This document shows, piece by piece, positions 45,868-55,412 of a stretch of DNA of 64,000 bases. Both the position numbers and the translations under genes were made by a program. This DNA is from Lacihabitans sp. CCS-44. GTDB lineage: Bacteria > Bacteroidota > Bacteroidia > Cytophagales > Spirosomataceae. The stretch covers positions 248,001 through 312,000 of the forward strand of contig NZ_RJUE01000060.1 in assembly GCF_024343735.1 (NCBI RefSeq), in the 5' to 3' direction. Under the pieces are notes generated by a model. It ran no database searches, had not been told where the DNA came from, and saw only the letters and a list, made by a program, of their open reading frames with translations. Numbering within the stretch: position 1 is the stretch's first letter; every line of letters starts with the position of its first letter.

Positions 45868-47241
45868 ATGAAAAAAAGAGAATTCCTTAAATCGGCCTCC
45901 TTATTGGCAGCCGGAGCAGCATTTCCACAATTGATGTCTTGCAGCAGCAATACCTCTGAAACCACCCAAACTGCAGAGGCAGTACATGTTGGTCGCACCA
46001 ATTGGGCTGGAAATTATACCTACAGCACCGATAACTTGGTGGCCCCAAAGACAGTGGAAGAGCTACAAGAACTAATAAAATCATACAAAAAGGCTAAAGG
46101 GCTGGGTACAATGCACTGCTTCAACGGTATAGCCGACAGTAAATTCAACCAGATTTCTACGGCTGCACTGAATAAAGTGATTTCGTTGGACAAAGAAAAT
46201 CAAACGATAACGGTGGAGTCTGGCATAAAATACGGCGAGTTTTGTGAATATCTCGATAAAAACGGCTTCGCATTGCACAATTTGGCTTCTTTGCCACATA
46301 TTTCTGTTGCTGGGGCTTGTTCTACCTCTACGCATGGCTCAGGCATAAGCAACGGCAGCTTGGCCACGGCAGCAATAGCCCTTGAAATGGTAAACGGCAA
46401 AGGGGAATTGGTGACGCTAACCAAAGAAAAAAACAGTGAGGAATTTCTGATGGCCATAGTGAGTTTGGGAGCTTTGGGTATAATCACCAAGCTGACTTTG
46501 AGGGTACAACCAACTTTCAAAATGAAACAGGTAGTGTACCAAAACATGCCTATGGCCGCCCTGGAGAAGGATTTTGAGAAAATAATGGCCAGTGGCTATA
46601 GCGTAAGCTTGTTTACCGACTGGAAAAACAAAAATGTGAGTGAGGTGTGGATAAAGTCCAAATCTGACGACGTGAAGGAGTTTGCTCCAGAATTTTACGG
46701 AGCCAAATTGGCCACCAAAAACCTCCACCCCATAGAGTCTGCTGACCCAATAAACTGCACAGACCAAATGGGCGTAGACGGCACTTGGTACGAGCGTATG
46801 CCGCACTTTAAAATGGGCTTTACGCCGAGCAGTGGCAAAGAATTGCAAGCTGAATATTTTGTCAATATCAAAGACGCATACCAGGCATTTATGGCGGTAG
46901 AAAAACTAAACGAGAAAGTGGCCCCACTCCTATTCATCACCGAAATACGCACCATAGCCGCCGATGAAATACCGATGAGTCCGTTTTACAAAAAAACTTG
47001 CTTGGCGATACACTTCACTTGGAAACAGGAAGTTGATGCTGTAATGGCACTATTGCCAGAAGTTGAAAAAGCCTTAGAACCCTTCGGAGCAAGACCCCAC
47101 TGGGGTAAAGTTTTCACTTTAACGCCTAATGTGTTGCAGTCGAGAATAGAAAAACTCAATGAATTTAAGGCATTGATGATCAAGCACGACCCTGAAGGAA
47201 AATTCAGAAACGATTTTATTGACACCAATCTGTTTAGTTAA
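45868..47241 (+). CDS. FAD-binding lactone oxidase-type oxidoreductase, exported
   Basis: 457 residues with a Tat/lipoprotein-like leader (KKREFLKSASLLAAGAAFP, Cys near residue 26). The FAD-binding PCMH domain covers about 40-210, with VESGIKYGEFCEYLDKNGF and the STSTHGSGISNG segment that contacts FAD. The second half is a D-arabinono-1,4-lactone oxidase-type domain, ending HWGKVFT and DPEGKFRNDF. Relatives oxidise aldonolactones, xylitol or other alditols and give H2O2. Substrate unknown. It is monocistronic with a strong terminator. Confidence 0.88.
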   Translation: MKKREFLKSASLLAAGAAFPQLMSCSSNTSETTQTAEAVHVGRTNWAGNYTYSTDNLVAPKTVEELQELIKSYKKAKGLGTMHCFNGIADSKFNQISTAALNKVISLDKENQTITVESGIKYGEFCEYLDKNGFALHNLASLPHISVAGACSTSTHGSGISNGSLATAAIALEMVNGKGELVTLTKEKNSEEFLMAIVSLGALGIITKLTLRVQPTFKMKQVVYQNMPMAALEKDFEKIMASGYSVSLFTDWKNKNVSEVWIKSKSDDVKEFAPEFYGAKLATKNLHPIESADPINCTDQMGVDGTWYERMPHFKMGFTPSSGKELQAEYFVNIKDAYQAFMAVEKLNEKVAPLLFITEIRTIAADEIPMSPFYKKTCLAIHFTWKQEVDAVMALLPEVEKALEPFGARPHWGKVFTLTPNVLQSRIEKLNEFKALMIKHDPEGKFRNDFIDTNLFS

Positions 47242-47287
47242 AAAAAGGTGGTTAAAAATCAGACTTTTGATTTTTAACCACCTTTTT
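47242..47287 (+). terminator. strong rho-independent terminator
   Basis: A perfect 20-base stem (47242-47261 with 47268-47287) with a six-base loop and T-rich 3' arm, one base after the stop of the FAD enzyme gene. The symmetric A/T ends allow termination in both directions. Confidence 0.88.
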
Positions 47288-47306
47288 AGATAGAGAAAAT
47301 ACATTT

Positions 47307-48371
47307 ATGACTCAAAAAATATTAAAAAAAGAGGCATCTGAAAACAAAAAATCTAAACTTCAACAAAAATATGAGCGTTTACTCAAGGATATAGAAAAGC
47401 GAAAAAAGCAGCACAAAAACCTAACTGAAGGCCTGCGAGCGGCTGTTCCACGTGTAATTTCTGAACTTCAGCCTTTGGCTAAAAGTGAAAGCGAATGGCA
47501 CATAAAGAAATTGCTTCGTTTAGATGAAATTGTAGACGAAATTGTAATCTCAAAAACAAAAAAAGAAATATTTGTTAGCTATGTTTTGGAAGAAATATTT
47601 TTGTTTTTAACTACCTCCCATCCTGATAATGAAGAACTTAAAAATCTCTATAAAAAATATGCAAAGGAAGAGTTTACTTTTAATAACATACCAAAACAAT
47701 TCGATTTTGACGAAAACAAGCAATCAACTTCTGAGGAAATAATTGATGAATTTGAGGATCATGGTTCGTTTGAAAGTAATGAAAAAAATTCTGATCCTAA
47801 GATTAATAAAAAAGAAAAACAACCTAACAAAAAGCAAGAGAAAGAATTAGAGGAAGAAAAAATTCTGGCTCAAGACGCCAAAGCTATTTATTTTAGGCTC
47901 ATAAAGAAATATCATCCCGACCGCCAACAAGATCTCGAAAAGCAAAAAGAATATACTGAAATATCAAAATTGGTCACCAAGGCATACAAAGAAAATGACT
48001 TTATGGCCCTATTGAGACTTCAGGTAGAATATATCGACGAAAACGAAAATGATGCACACGCCCTAGCCGATGATATGATTGAAAGGTATAACAAAATATT
48101 GCTAAGTCAACTAACAGAACTAAACTTAACGGTTCTTCAAGCCAAAAGAAACGCTTATGGTTTATTTGAAGACTTTTTCGATGAAAGTTATACTTTTTCA
48201 GAAAAGTTATTCGAAAAAAAGAAAAGGGAAATTGAAATTAGTATCTCCAAAATCAAACAAAATATTGAAGACTCTCATTTACAAAAAAAAGGATGGTTTA
48301 AACAATGGCTCAGGGAGTTACAGGAATTGAACGACAAGAAAAATCTGGCTATATTTTATACTGGATTTTGA
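47307..48371 (+). CDS. protein with internal J domain
   Basis: A 354-residue, highly charged, predicted coiled-coil protein without signal peptide. A J-domain-like helix pair (DAKAIYFRLIKKYHPDRQQD) contains the essential HPD at residues 203-205, followed by EKQKEYTEISKLVTKAYKEND. In most J proteins this domain is N-terminal; here about 185 residues precede it and another 100 coiled-coil residues follow it. J domains stimulate DnaK ATPase, so it may recruit DnaK to a specific client. It sits between two terminated or secreted-protein genes with no clear partner. Confidence 0.85.
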   Translation: MTQKILKKEASENKKSKLQQKYERLLKDIEKRKKQHKNLTEGLRAAVPRVISELQPLAKSESEWHIKKLLRLDEIVDEIVISKTKKEIFVSYVLEEIFLFLTTSHPDNEELKNLYKKYAKEEFTFNNIPKQFDFDENKQSTSEEIIDEFEDHGSFESNEKNSDPKINKKEKQPNKKQEKELEEEKILAQDAKAIYFRLIKKYHPDRQQDLEKQKEYTEISKLVTKAYKENDFMALLRLQVEYIDENENDAHALADDMIERYNKILLSQLTELNLTVLQAKRNAYGLFEDFFDESYTFSEKLFEKKKREIEISISKIKQNIEDSHLQKKGWFKQWLRELQELNDKKNLAIFYTGF

Positions 48372-48546
48372 CACTCTAACCCAAAAACTTTAATCAAATA
48401 GAGGTTGATATTTCGAAACTTTAGCGTCAACACTTAGTTGTACTTTTTGAGCTCTATTTATATCCATCGATAAAAGAATATTTTAGCAGTTTTTGTCGTT
48501 TTCTTAAAAGCATTTAGGTTATTTTTGACCGATACAATAAAAACCA

Positions 48547-48562
48547 CCCGATAGCTATCGGG
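48547..48562. repeat. palindrome CCCGATAGCTATCGGG
   Basis: A perfect 16-base palindrome, 61 bases before the CHU_C-protein start. The same core recurs at 54405-54420. Probably a dispersed REP-like element. Confidence 0.6.
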
Positions 48563-48622
48563 ATTCCATTAACCTTTGGAACATAAACAGCGTATTTGTA
48601 AGCACATAAGCGAAGCTTTACT

Positions 48623-51481
48623 ATGAGAAAAATCTTTCACTTTATTTTTATATTGATTTTGGCTAGTCCGTTTTGGAGTTACGCCACCCACTTACGTGCA
48701 GGAGAAATCACAGCCAAGAGGGTATCAGAAACCCAGCTTACCTACAAAGTAACACTGACTACTTTTACTGACCAAGTAAACGGTAAGGCAGCTAACGAAG
48801 GTCAAGAGACTGTTAGTTTTTACTTTGGTTTTTCTACCAATAAAGTAGAATCTTACAATGTCACCCGAAAAAAGAAATTTCTGATAAGTCCAACAACCAT
48901 GTGCAACGTGTACGATACCACGTTTACTTTTCCTGCTCCTGGGCGATACACTATAAGCTGCGGAATAGTTAACCGAAACGAACGCACCATAAACCTTCCA
49001 CAACCTTCCGAAAACATCAGTTTTTTTGTTCAAACTACCATTGTTATCAGTTCGAGTTTTGGACTAAATAGTACGCCTGTTCTTCTTAATATTCCATTAG
49101 ATTCTGCTGCTATTGGTAAAAGATTTATTCATAATCCTGGTGCATTTGATATTGACGGCGACAGCCTTTCTTACAAATTAACCACCCCTCAACGAGACAA
49201 AGGCGTTGATACGGGCATAGGTGAATTTATTACGGGATACCTCGATCCCAGCACAGTTGGACCGTCCCCCGTACTAAATCAAGCGGGCACGGGACCAGCA
49301 ACATTCAGAATAGACCCCAGAACAGGAGATCTCATCTGGGATGCTCCAAGAGAAATCGGACAATATAATGTGGCATTTATTATAGAAGAATGGCGAAAAG
49401 CTCCTGACGGAACTTATATAAAAATTGGTGAAATAGTCCGAGATATGCAGATAATTGTGGCAGAATCAGACAACAATAGCCCAGAACTCATACTACCTCC
49501 CGATATTTGTATAGAGGCCGGCAAAAAACTTGAATTTGAAGTTAAGGCTACTGATAAAGACGATCAACCGCTCAAAATAACCTCCACAGGTGGTGTTTAT
49601 AATCTTGATGCCAATGGGCTGTTTTTCAAATACGTAGAGCCCGAATCTGCTAAATTTAAAAGCACCGTTACAAACAAACAAGCCAATGGAACTTTCACTT
49701 GGAACACCAACTGTCTGCATGTACGTGAGCAAGCTTATGATGTACTTTTTAAGGTAGAAGACAATCCCGGACGATTCGATATTCAATTGGTTGACATCAA
49801 AACCATCAAAATAAGTGTCCTGCCTCCTAGGCCTTTGGGCCTTACTGCACTTGAGACAGATGCAGGCATAAAGCTCACTTGGCAAGCCCAAAAAGTATGT
49901 AAAACTGCAGGTAAAATCTTAGTTTATAGAAAAAGCGGTTGCAGTGGCTTGAATCCAGGAGAATGTGCCTCGGGAATTCCTAACGATTGGGGGTATGCTT
50001 TGGTAGGTGAAGTAAATGTATCAGACAGCACTTATCTCGATACAAAAGCCGACAAAGGCTCAATCTACAGCTATAGATTGGTGACCGAGTTGGCCGTCAA
50101 TCAGTTCTTAAATATGCAAAGTGCTCCATCTACAGAGTTTTGTATTGGTTCAGAAATAAAACAAGGTATGAATGTCATGACCAAAGTTTCTGTAACCAAA
50201 ACTGACCTTACAACTGGTGAGATATTGGTAAACTGGACAAAACCTTTAGGCCTGAAAATAGAGGAAAACAAAGGCCCGTATGTGTACAAACTTTACAGAG
50301 CCATAGGAATAGGCGGAGAAAACTATACGCTTGTTCATACCCAAAACACACTTTTAAACACTGCAGCCGACACCATTTTTACAGATAAAAACCTCAATAC
50401 CAAAGAATTGGTTTACAGATATAAAGTAGAGTTTTATATAGAATCTACCAAGTTATCTAGTAGTTCAGCAGTAGCTTCTAGTGTGAGGTTGGGTGTTTTA
50501 CCAGACGACAAATCTCTTAAACTATCTTGGGAGGCCAACGTGCCGTGGTCAAACGAAAATCGTACTCATTTTGTTTACAGAGAAGATAAGCTCAATTTGG
50601 GTAAGTTTAATTTGGTAAAAAAAGTTAATGTTACCCTAGCCAATACTTTTAGTTTTACCGACATAGGATTAGACGAAGAAAAAGCTGACGGAGACATTTC
50701 TTACGATATACAAAATGGTGAAACACATTGCTATTTTGTGGTTACCTACGGTACCTATGCCGAGCTTCCACAATTTGGAGTTTTAGAGAATTACTCTCAA
50801 ATAGCCTGTGGAAGTCCATCTGATAAGTCGCCCCCGTGCCCACCAGCTATTGTAAATACCCCAGGTGGAAGCGGCTCAGGTTGTGTGGGGCTTAATGCAA
50901 AAGATTTTTGTGACGACAATGTATTTGTAAATAAGATAAATTGGGGCACTCCAACTACCAATGGAACCGACGCATGCAGGCAAGACATTGTTTCTTATAG
51001 TATATTTTTTGCCCGATATGAAGACGAAAAACCGACATTAGTTGCTGTGCAAGATGCTGCTTTTGGTACAACATTTTCACACAGAAGAAATTCTAAAGAC
51101 GGATTTGCGGGATGCTATACCATATCAGCAAAAAATTCATTAGGTATAGAAAGCGAAACAAGTAAGAAAATATGCTTTGACAACTGCGAGGATTTGAGTT
51201 TCCCTAACGTGTTTTCACCCAACAACGACGGGAAAAACGACACTTTCTCTCCATTGAATTGTCCTGCTTTTATCAAAAATATAAATTTTGATCTTTATTC
51301 TTCTCAAGGATTAAAAGTGGCTACAAGTATGGGCGAAAGGCTCGAATGGGACGGTAAAGACTTGAAAGGCAAAGACTTACCTTCGGGTGTGTATTATTAC
51401 TATATCACAGTTAATTTCGAAAAACTGGATAGGGCCGGTCTTACCAAGACATTCAAGGGATATGTGACATTGATTAAGTAA
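48623..51481 (+). CDS. large secreted protein with gliding-motility/T9SS type-B C-terminal domain
   Basis: 952 residues with a signal peptide (ending SYATHLRAGE). The N-terminal 250 residues contain the THLRAGE opening and cadherin-like DIDGDSLSYKL segments found in many Bacteroidota surface proteins. Fibronectin-III-like regions follow (about 400-800: LKLSWEANVPWSNENRT, LGLTALETDAGIKLTWQ). The C-terminal 85 residues are the CHU_C domain: FPNVFSPNNDGKNDTF, WDGKDLKGKDLPSGVYYY and KGYVTLIK. That domain directs secretion by the type IX system (type-B signal). It implies a T9SS elsewhere in the genome. The role is likely adhesion or matrix binding. Confidence 0.92.
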   Translation: MRKIFHFIFILILASPFWSYATHLRAGEITAKRVSETQLTYKVTLTTFTDQVNGKAANEGQETVSFYFGFSTNKVESYNVTRKKKFLISPTTMCNVYDTTFTFPAPGRYTISCGIVNRNERTINLPQPSENISFFVQTTIVISSSFGLNSTPVLLNIPLDSAAIGKRFIHNPGAFDIDGDSLSYKLTTPQRDKGVDTGIGEFITGYLDPSTVGPSPVLNQAGTGPATFRIDPRTGDLIWDAPREIGQYNVAFIIEEWRKAPDGTYIKIGEIVRDMQIIVAESDNNSPELILPPDICIEAGKKLEFEVKATDKDDQPLKITSTGGVYNLDANGLFFKYVEPESAKFKSTVTNKQANGTFTWNTNCLHVREQAYDVLFKVEDNPGRFDIQLVDIKTIKISVLPPRPLGLTALETDAGIKLTWQAQKVCKTAGKILVYRKSGCSGLNPGECASGIPNDWGYALVGEVNVSDSTYLDTKADKGSIYSYRLVTELAVNQFLNMQSAPSTEFCIGSEIKQGMNVMTKVSVTKTDLTTGEILVNWTKPLGLKIEENKGPYVYKLYRAIGIGGENYTLVHTQNTLLNTAADTIFTDKNLNTKELVYRYKVEFYIESTKLSSSSAVASSVRLGVLPDDKSLKLSWEANVPWSNENRTHFVYREDKLNLGKFNLVKKVNVTLANTFSFTDIGLDEEKADGDISYDIQNGETHCYFVVTYGTYAELPQFGVLENYSQIACGSPSDKSPPCPPAIVNTPGGSGSGCVGLNAKDFCDDNVFVNKINWGTPTTNGTDACRQDIVSYSIFFARYEDEKPTLVAVQDAAFGTTFSHRRNSKDGFAGCYTISAKNSLGIESETSKKICFDNCEDLSFPNVFSPNNDGKNDTFSPLNCPAFIKNINFDLYSSQGLKVATSMGERLEWDGKDLKGKDLPSGVYYYYITVNFEKLDRAGLTKTFKGYVTLIK

Positions 51482-51490
51482 TGAGAACGT

Positions 51491-51737
51491 TCATGTCCTT
51501 GAATCCCTTCATGTTAAAACCCTAACTTTCCGAACTTTCTAACATTAAGAAAATTAAGGAGTTAAGATTGTTAAGACTAAAAAGACTCTTCATGTCCCTT
51601 CATTTTCTTCATCCCTTCATGTTAAAACTATACTCTATGAACATTTTCTAACATTAAGAACATTAAGGAGTTAAGAGCATTAAGACTAAAAATGTCCCTT
51701 CATGTCCCTTCCTTTCTTAATTACTTCATGTTAAAAA
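51491..51737. repeat. degenerate tandem repeat, about 108-110 base unit
   Basis: Two full and one partial copy of a unit containing TTCATGTTAAAA (51509, 51617 and 51725), TAACATTAAGAA (51539 and 51649) and GGAGTTAAGA. This fills most of the 322 bases between the CHU_C gene and greA. No gene was seen; smaller motifs such as TTAAGACTAAAAA repeat within it. Confidence 0.75.
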
Positions 51738-51761
51738 AATCAAAAACACTATAAAACAAAA

Positions 51762-51781
51762 AAGGGAGCAAATGCTCCCTT
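51762..51781 (-). terminator. rho-independent terminator of greA
   Basis: Stem AAGGGAGC/GCTCCCTT (51762-51769 with 51774-51781) and a four-base loop. On the minus strand it is followed by TTTTTG. It lies 23 bases after the greA stop. Confidence 0.8.
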
Positions 51782-51803
51782 AAATGTTCTTATAAACAAT
51801 CGA

Positions 51804-52274
51804 TTACATCGAAATCTCTACTACTTCCACCTCCACCATACCAGCTGGGGCTTGTATTTGTGCTTTGTCGCCCACTTTTTTGCCTAATAGACCTTTTGCA
51901 AATGGCGAATTGATAGAAATCTTACCTTGTTTCAAATCTGCTTCTTCTTCAGCTACTAATGTATAAGTCATTATAGCACCATTTTTGGCATTTTTAATTT
52001 TCACTTTGTTCATCAGCGATACCGTTGAAATATCAATCGTAGACTCGTCTAAAATACGAGCACTAGAAAACAAAATCTCGAGTTTCGAAATTTCGCCTTC
52101 CATCAAACCTTGAGCATCTTTGGCGGCATCATATTCTGCATTTTCCGACAAATCACCCTTGTCTTTGGCTTCTGCTATGGCTTTTGATATTTCTCTACGT
52201 CCTTTGGTTTTTAGATCGTTGAGTTTGTTTTTCAAATTATCATATCCTTCCTGTGTATAATATTGAAATGACAT
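51804..52274 (-). CDS. greA: transcription elongation factor GreA
   Basis: 156 residues, normal length. The N-terminal coiled coil contains LKTKGRREISKAIAEAKDKGDLSENAEYDAAKDAQ, whose tip acidic residues (Asp/Glu in GDLSENAEY) promote transcript cleavage in backtracked RNA polymerase. The C-terminal FKBP-like domain ends in LLGKKVGDKAQIQAP and VEVVEI. It stands alone between terminators. Confidence 0.96.
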   Translation of the reverse strand: MSFQYYTQEGYDNLKNKLNDLKTKGRREISKAIAEAKDKGDLSENAEYDAAKDAQGLMEGEISKLEILFSSARILDESTIDISTVSLMNKVKIKNAKNGAIMTYTLVAEEEADLKQGKISINSPFAKGLLGKKVGDKAQIQAPAGMVEVEVVEISM

Positions 52275-52558
52275 GGTTTTTACGTTTTAATGTTAATACT
52301 ACTAAAAAAAAACACCCGCCTTCTCAGGGCTGGGTAGAAAAAAAAAGAACGGCGAAAATCCACCGTTCCTGATATTAAATAAAATCAGAAACTCGGCTAA
52401 GTTTTGCTTGAAAATGTAAATTTCGTTTTTTGCATTCTTTTCATATAAGCAACAAAGATAACACTTTTTTTTGGTGTGTCAAGCTAATTTTTTGGGGTGA
52501 GAATTGGTCGATTTATAATTCCAGCTTCTAGCCTCAAATGGACCAAAGTCTATTTATT

Positions 52559-53155
52559 TCATATTTGTCTTGAATAAACCAACGGCATATACCAGTTCAA
52601 TTCACCCGAATAAACATGTCCTGCTAACCGAGCTCCAACATAATTTTTCTTCTTGATTTTTACGGCACCTTCCACTTGACCCGTAAAACCCAATGTGTTA
52701 GTTTTAAAGCTTTGGTTATACGTAACAGATAAAGAACTAGCATTTTGGTGGTAACTGACACCAAAAGAGTTCGGTCGGCTACTTACTTGATACCTCAATA
52801 CTGGTCCTGCCAAAAGACTAATTTTAATACCTTCATTGATTATTGACAGTACAGGAAGCATCTCTAATTGAGCTCCAGAAACCGAGAACCGAAGTTCTTT
52901 ATTAGATTCTGGGATAATTGAATTTGGAATCCCAGCAAAATATATACGTCCACTCGCTGAAGTGGCTCTAAGGTTGGTTTCTATACCAAAATGCTTGTTT
53001 AACTGTTTTTGAAAACCAAAACCCACATTGAATCCTCTCAAATCACCAGTACCCATAAATGTATGGCCCGCTGAAAAGCTCATAAGGTTTTTGTTTTGAG
53101 GGCTTTGGGCCATTGTTACTTGGCAAAGAAGAAGAGAAAGTAGCGTTTTTTTCAT
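52559..53155 (-). CDS. outer-membrane beta-barrel protein
   Basis: The ATG at 53155 gives 198 residues with a signal peptide (MKKTLLSLLLCQVTMAQS); the longer frame adds residues unlike a leader. Alternating polar/aromatic strands (FSAGHTFMGTGDLRGFNVGFGF, ISLLAGPVLRYQVSS, NYVGARLAGHVYSGEL) fit an eight-stranded outer-membrane barrel of the PorT/OmpA-like kind. No peptidoglycan-binding domain. Function unknown; it has no obvious operon partner. Confidence 0.75.
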   Translation of the reverse strand: MKKTLLSLLLCQVTMAQSPQNKNLMSFSAGHTFMGTGDLRGFNVGFGFQKQLNKHFGIETNLRATSASGRIYFAGIPNSIIPESNKELRFSVSGAQLEMLPVLSIINEGIKISLLAGPVLRYQVSSRPNSFGVSYHQNASSLSVTYNQSFKTNTLGFTGQVEGAVKIKKKNYVGARLAGHVYSGELNWYMPLVYSRQI

Positions 53156-53244
53156 TTTGAAAAATATAAATGTTATAATAGTTGAATTCAAAAAATGACA
53201 AAAATCCATCTCTTTCGAAACGACCCGTTTCTTAAAAAATTACC

Positions 53245-54303
53245 TCAAAACCTAAACTCAAAAACCCCAGATTCATTGCCTAGCAATTTCTCGAAAAAAA
53301 CTTCTGGTTCCACCAGCTCGTCCACCCGCAAAACGCCTGTATGGGATGATAGAAAAGGCAGAATAGCTGCCACACCCGCTCCAGCTGCATAGATGGCATC
53401 TTTTACTTTTATTTGAGAGATGTCTTTGTCGTTTATGACCACCGAAATGAGCATTTCGGAAGTACGGTTTTTAAACAATATGCCCCTCATAAAATAGAAA
53501 CATTGGGCATAAAGATTGACAAAAAAAGCACCTTTAGGAGCATAATTGAACAATTTCAACAGTGGAAATAGGAAATCGGCCATGGGTGAAAAGTATGAAC
53601 CAATAAACTTCAAATCTGGCCGAATAGCAGCGAAATATTGCGTGTCGGGCAAGTCTGCCAGAAAGCCCTTCCATATGTTTTTCTCTTGGGCTTTTTCTCG
53701 AAAAATAGTGATTGGTCCAATAGGTTTTTCGGTAAACCACGCTTGGTTCTGATAATAAACGGAAGGCCTCGTCAAGCTCTCAGCCATGAGCTGGCACATG
53801 TCGCGACCGGCTTTGCTAAAGACAGAATACTTGACATTGAATGCTGCCGTTATGGCCTCGGGATGTTGCTTTATGGCTTCTCGAAAGAGGAAATTACTAA
53901 TACCAGGAAAAAGCCCAGCTCCATGCACAAAAAGACCAAGAAAAGTAGATTGATTTTGTTCCTGAAAAGCAATGATGGCTTGAACTAAACTGGAATTTGC
54001 TGTGGTTTCCACTAAAATTCGCTTTTGACTCAAAGTCTGTTTGGCAAAATCAAAGTATAGCTCAAAGTCACGAACAGGTGCGGCATTGATGATTATCTGG
54101 TAATCAAAGGCGTTTTCGAAGGTTTTACAGACCTTCCAATCAAAATATATTTCTGATTTTTGTGGGTTTCGGCTGGTAGATGTGCAATCGTAGCCTGCTT
54201 TTGCACAAGCTTTTACTATCTGGCTTCCAAGCTCGCCATTGCCTCCTATGATTAAGATTTTCAATTGTGAATCGGTTTCTTGTGATCGGTTTCTATTTTG
54301 CAA
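53245..54303 (-). CDS. saccharopine dehydrogenase-like NAD(P)-binding protein
   Basis: 352 residues. The N-terminal Rossmann motif is LKILIIGGNGELGSQIVKACAKAG (about 15-38), with a following YDCTSTSRNP strand. The middle shows the saccharopine-reductase-like segment GAGLFPGISNFLFREAIKQ. The C-terminal half is less conserved and includes a hydrophobic stretch (FFVNLYAQCFYFMRGIL). These enzymes or pseudo-enzymes are annotated as trans-acting enoyl reductase or saccharopine dehydrogenase, and the substrate here is unknown. A short basic leader (MQNRNRSQETD) precedes the fold; a later start is possible. Confidence 0.78.
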   Translation of the reverse strand: MQNRNRSQETDSQLKILIIGGNGELGSQIVKACAKAGYDCTSTSRNPQKSEIYFDWKVCKTFENAFDYQIIINAAPVRDFELYFDFAKQTLSQKRILVETTANSSLVQAIIAFQEQNQSTFLGLFVHGAGLFPGISNFLFREAIKQHPEAITAAFNVKYSVFSKAGRDMCQLMAESLTRPSVYYQNQAWFTEKPIGPITIFREKAQEKNIWKGFLADLPDTQYFAAIRPDLKFIGSYFSPMADFLFPLLKLFNYAPKGAFFVNLYAQCFYFMRGILFKNRTSEMLISVVINDKDISQIKVKDAIYAAGAGVAAILPFLSSHTGVLRVDELVEPEVFFEKLLGNESGVFEFRF

Positions 54304-54644
54304 ATTTCTGTAGAGAAATTGTTCTTAAAGATACTTTTATTTTGGTAAAATTGGGTAAAGAAATTGTTTTTATAAAGCGTGGTAAAATGACACAAAGATA
54401 ACATTCCGATAGCTATCGGAACCAGCAACGCAGATTTCACGGATTTCTAACTGCATAGTGGAATTTCACGAATTATTTGAAAGTGCTTCAAAATCTACAA
54501 TTTCAATAAGCGATATACATTTCTCCATTATACTCAAATATTTGATTTTCGATTTTAAACCAAAACCAACATTATAAGGTTATCAAAATGTTATGAAATC
54601 ATAGCCACGACTATTTTGTCGCATTACGGATTATAAAACTTTCG
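54304..54644. other. intergenic region with a dispersed palindrome
   Basis: A 341-base gap between divergent genes. It holds TCCGATAGCTATCGGA at 54405-54420 (same core as at 48547-48562), followed by a string with ACGCAGATTTCACGGATTTC, which is of a type often seen repeated in Bacteroidota intergenic DNA. I see no gene or clear promoter. Confidence 0.5.
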
Positions 54645-55412
54645 ATGTCGAAACTCGCTCCCGAGGACAAATTCATTGATTTCTCAGATTACGGTAGGCC
54701 AATTGCCAAAAAAATAGCGGCCGTCTTAAAAAACACCAAAGCCACGCCTATTCATGTTACGCTCGCATTTGGGGTATCCGGCTTGTTGGCTATTTACTGT
54801 ATTTTTGAAGAATCTTATTTGGCTGCCGGATTTTTTCTGATCCTAAAATCCATTCTAGACGCCGCCGATGGAGAGCTTTCTCGCCAAAAAAATACGCCTT
54901 CATACGTTGGTCGGTATTTGGACAGTATCTTCGACATACTCCTTAATTTTGTGCTTTTGTTTTCTGTTGGCTATCTAACTAACGCACCACTTTGGATTAT
55001 GTTTGCGGCATTTGTTTGTGTTCAGTTGCAAGGCACGCTTTACAATTATTACTACGTCATTCTGCGTAATATCACTATAGGAGGCGACAATACCAGTAAG
55101 ATTTTTGAGCAAAAAAGTCCAACCGCATTCTCAGGTGAAAACCAAAAAACTGTAAACATTATGTTTATGATTTTCAACTTGTTGTACGGTTTTTTTGATA
55201 GATTCGTACAAGCACTTGATGCCAATGCTCACCGCTCCAAAAACTACCCCAACTGGTTTATGAGCTTGGTTTCAGTTTATGGTTTAGGATTTCAGTTGCT
55301 CATCGTAGCCCTATTTTTGTCTTTGGGCAAAATGACTTTTATCGTTCCCTTTTTTATCGGATATACCGTTTTGTTTCCGATCATGATTATCATTCGTAAG
55401 TCTTTAAAATAA
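54645..55412 (+). CDS. CDP-alcohol phosphatidyltransferase family membrane protein
   Basis: 255 residues with about six membrane segments. The family signature DxxDGxx(A)Rx8Gx3Dx3D is present as DAADGELSRQKNTPSYVGRYLDSIFD (residues split by single letters), with Ser replacing the usual Ala before Arg. It transfers a phospho-alcohol from CDP-activated lipid or sugar alcohol (phosphatidylglycerol, serine or inositol type); the acceptor cannot be fixed. It is a single gene, divergent from the saccharopine-dehydrogenase-like gene. Confidence 0.88.
   Translation: MSKLAPEDKFIDFSDYGRPIAKKIAAVLKNTKATPIHVTLAFGVSGLLAIYCIFEESYLAAGFFLILKSILDAADGELSRQKNTPSYVGRYLDSIFDILLNFVLLFSVGYLTNAPLWIMFAAFVCVQLQGTLYNYYYVILRNITIGGDNTSKIFEQKSPTAFSGENQKTVNIMFMIFNLLYGFFDRFVQALDANAHRSKNYPNWFMSLVSVYGLGFQLLIVALFLSLGKMTFIVPFFIGYTVLFPIMIIIRKSLK

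Noticed and set aside
46417-46848. Minus-strand frame of 143 codons inside the FAD enzyme gene
   Set aside because: Antisense shadow of a well-supported gene.
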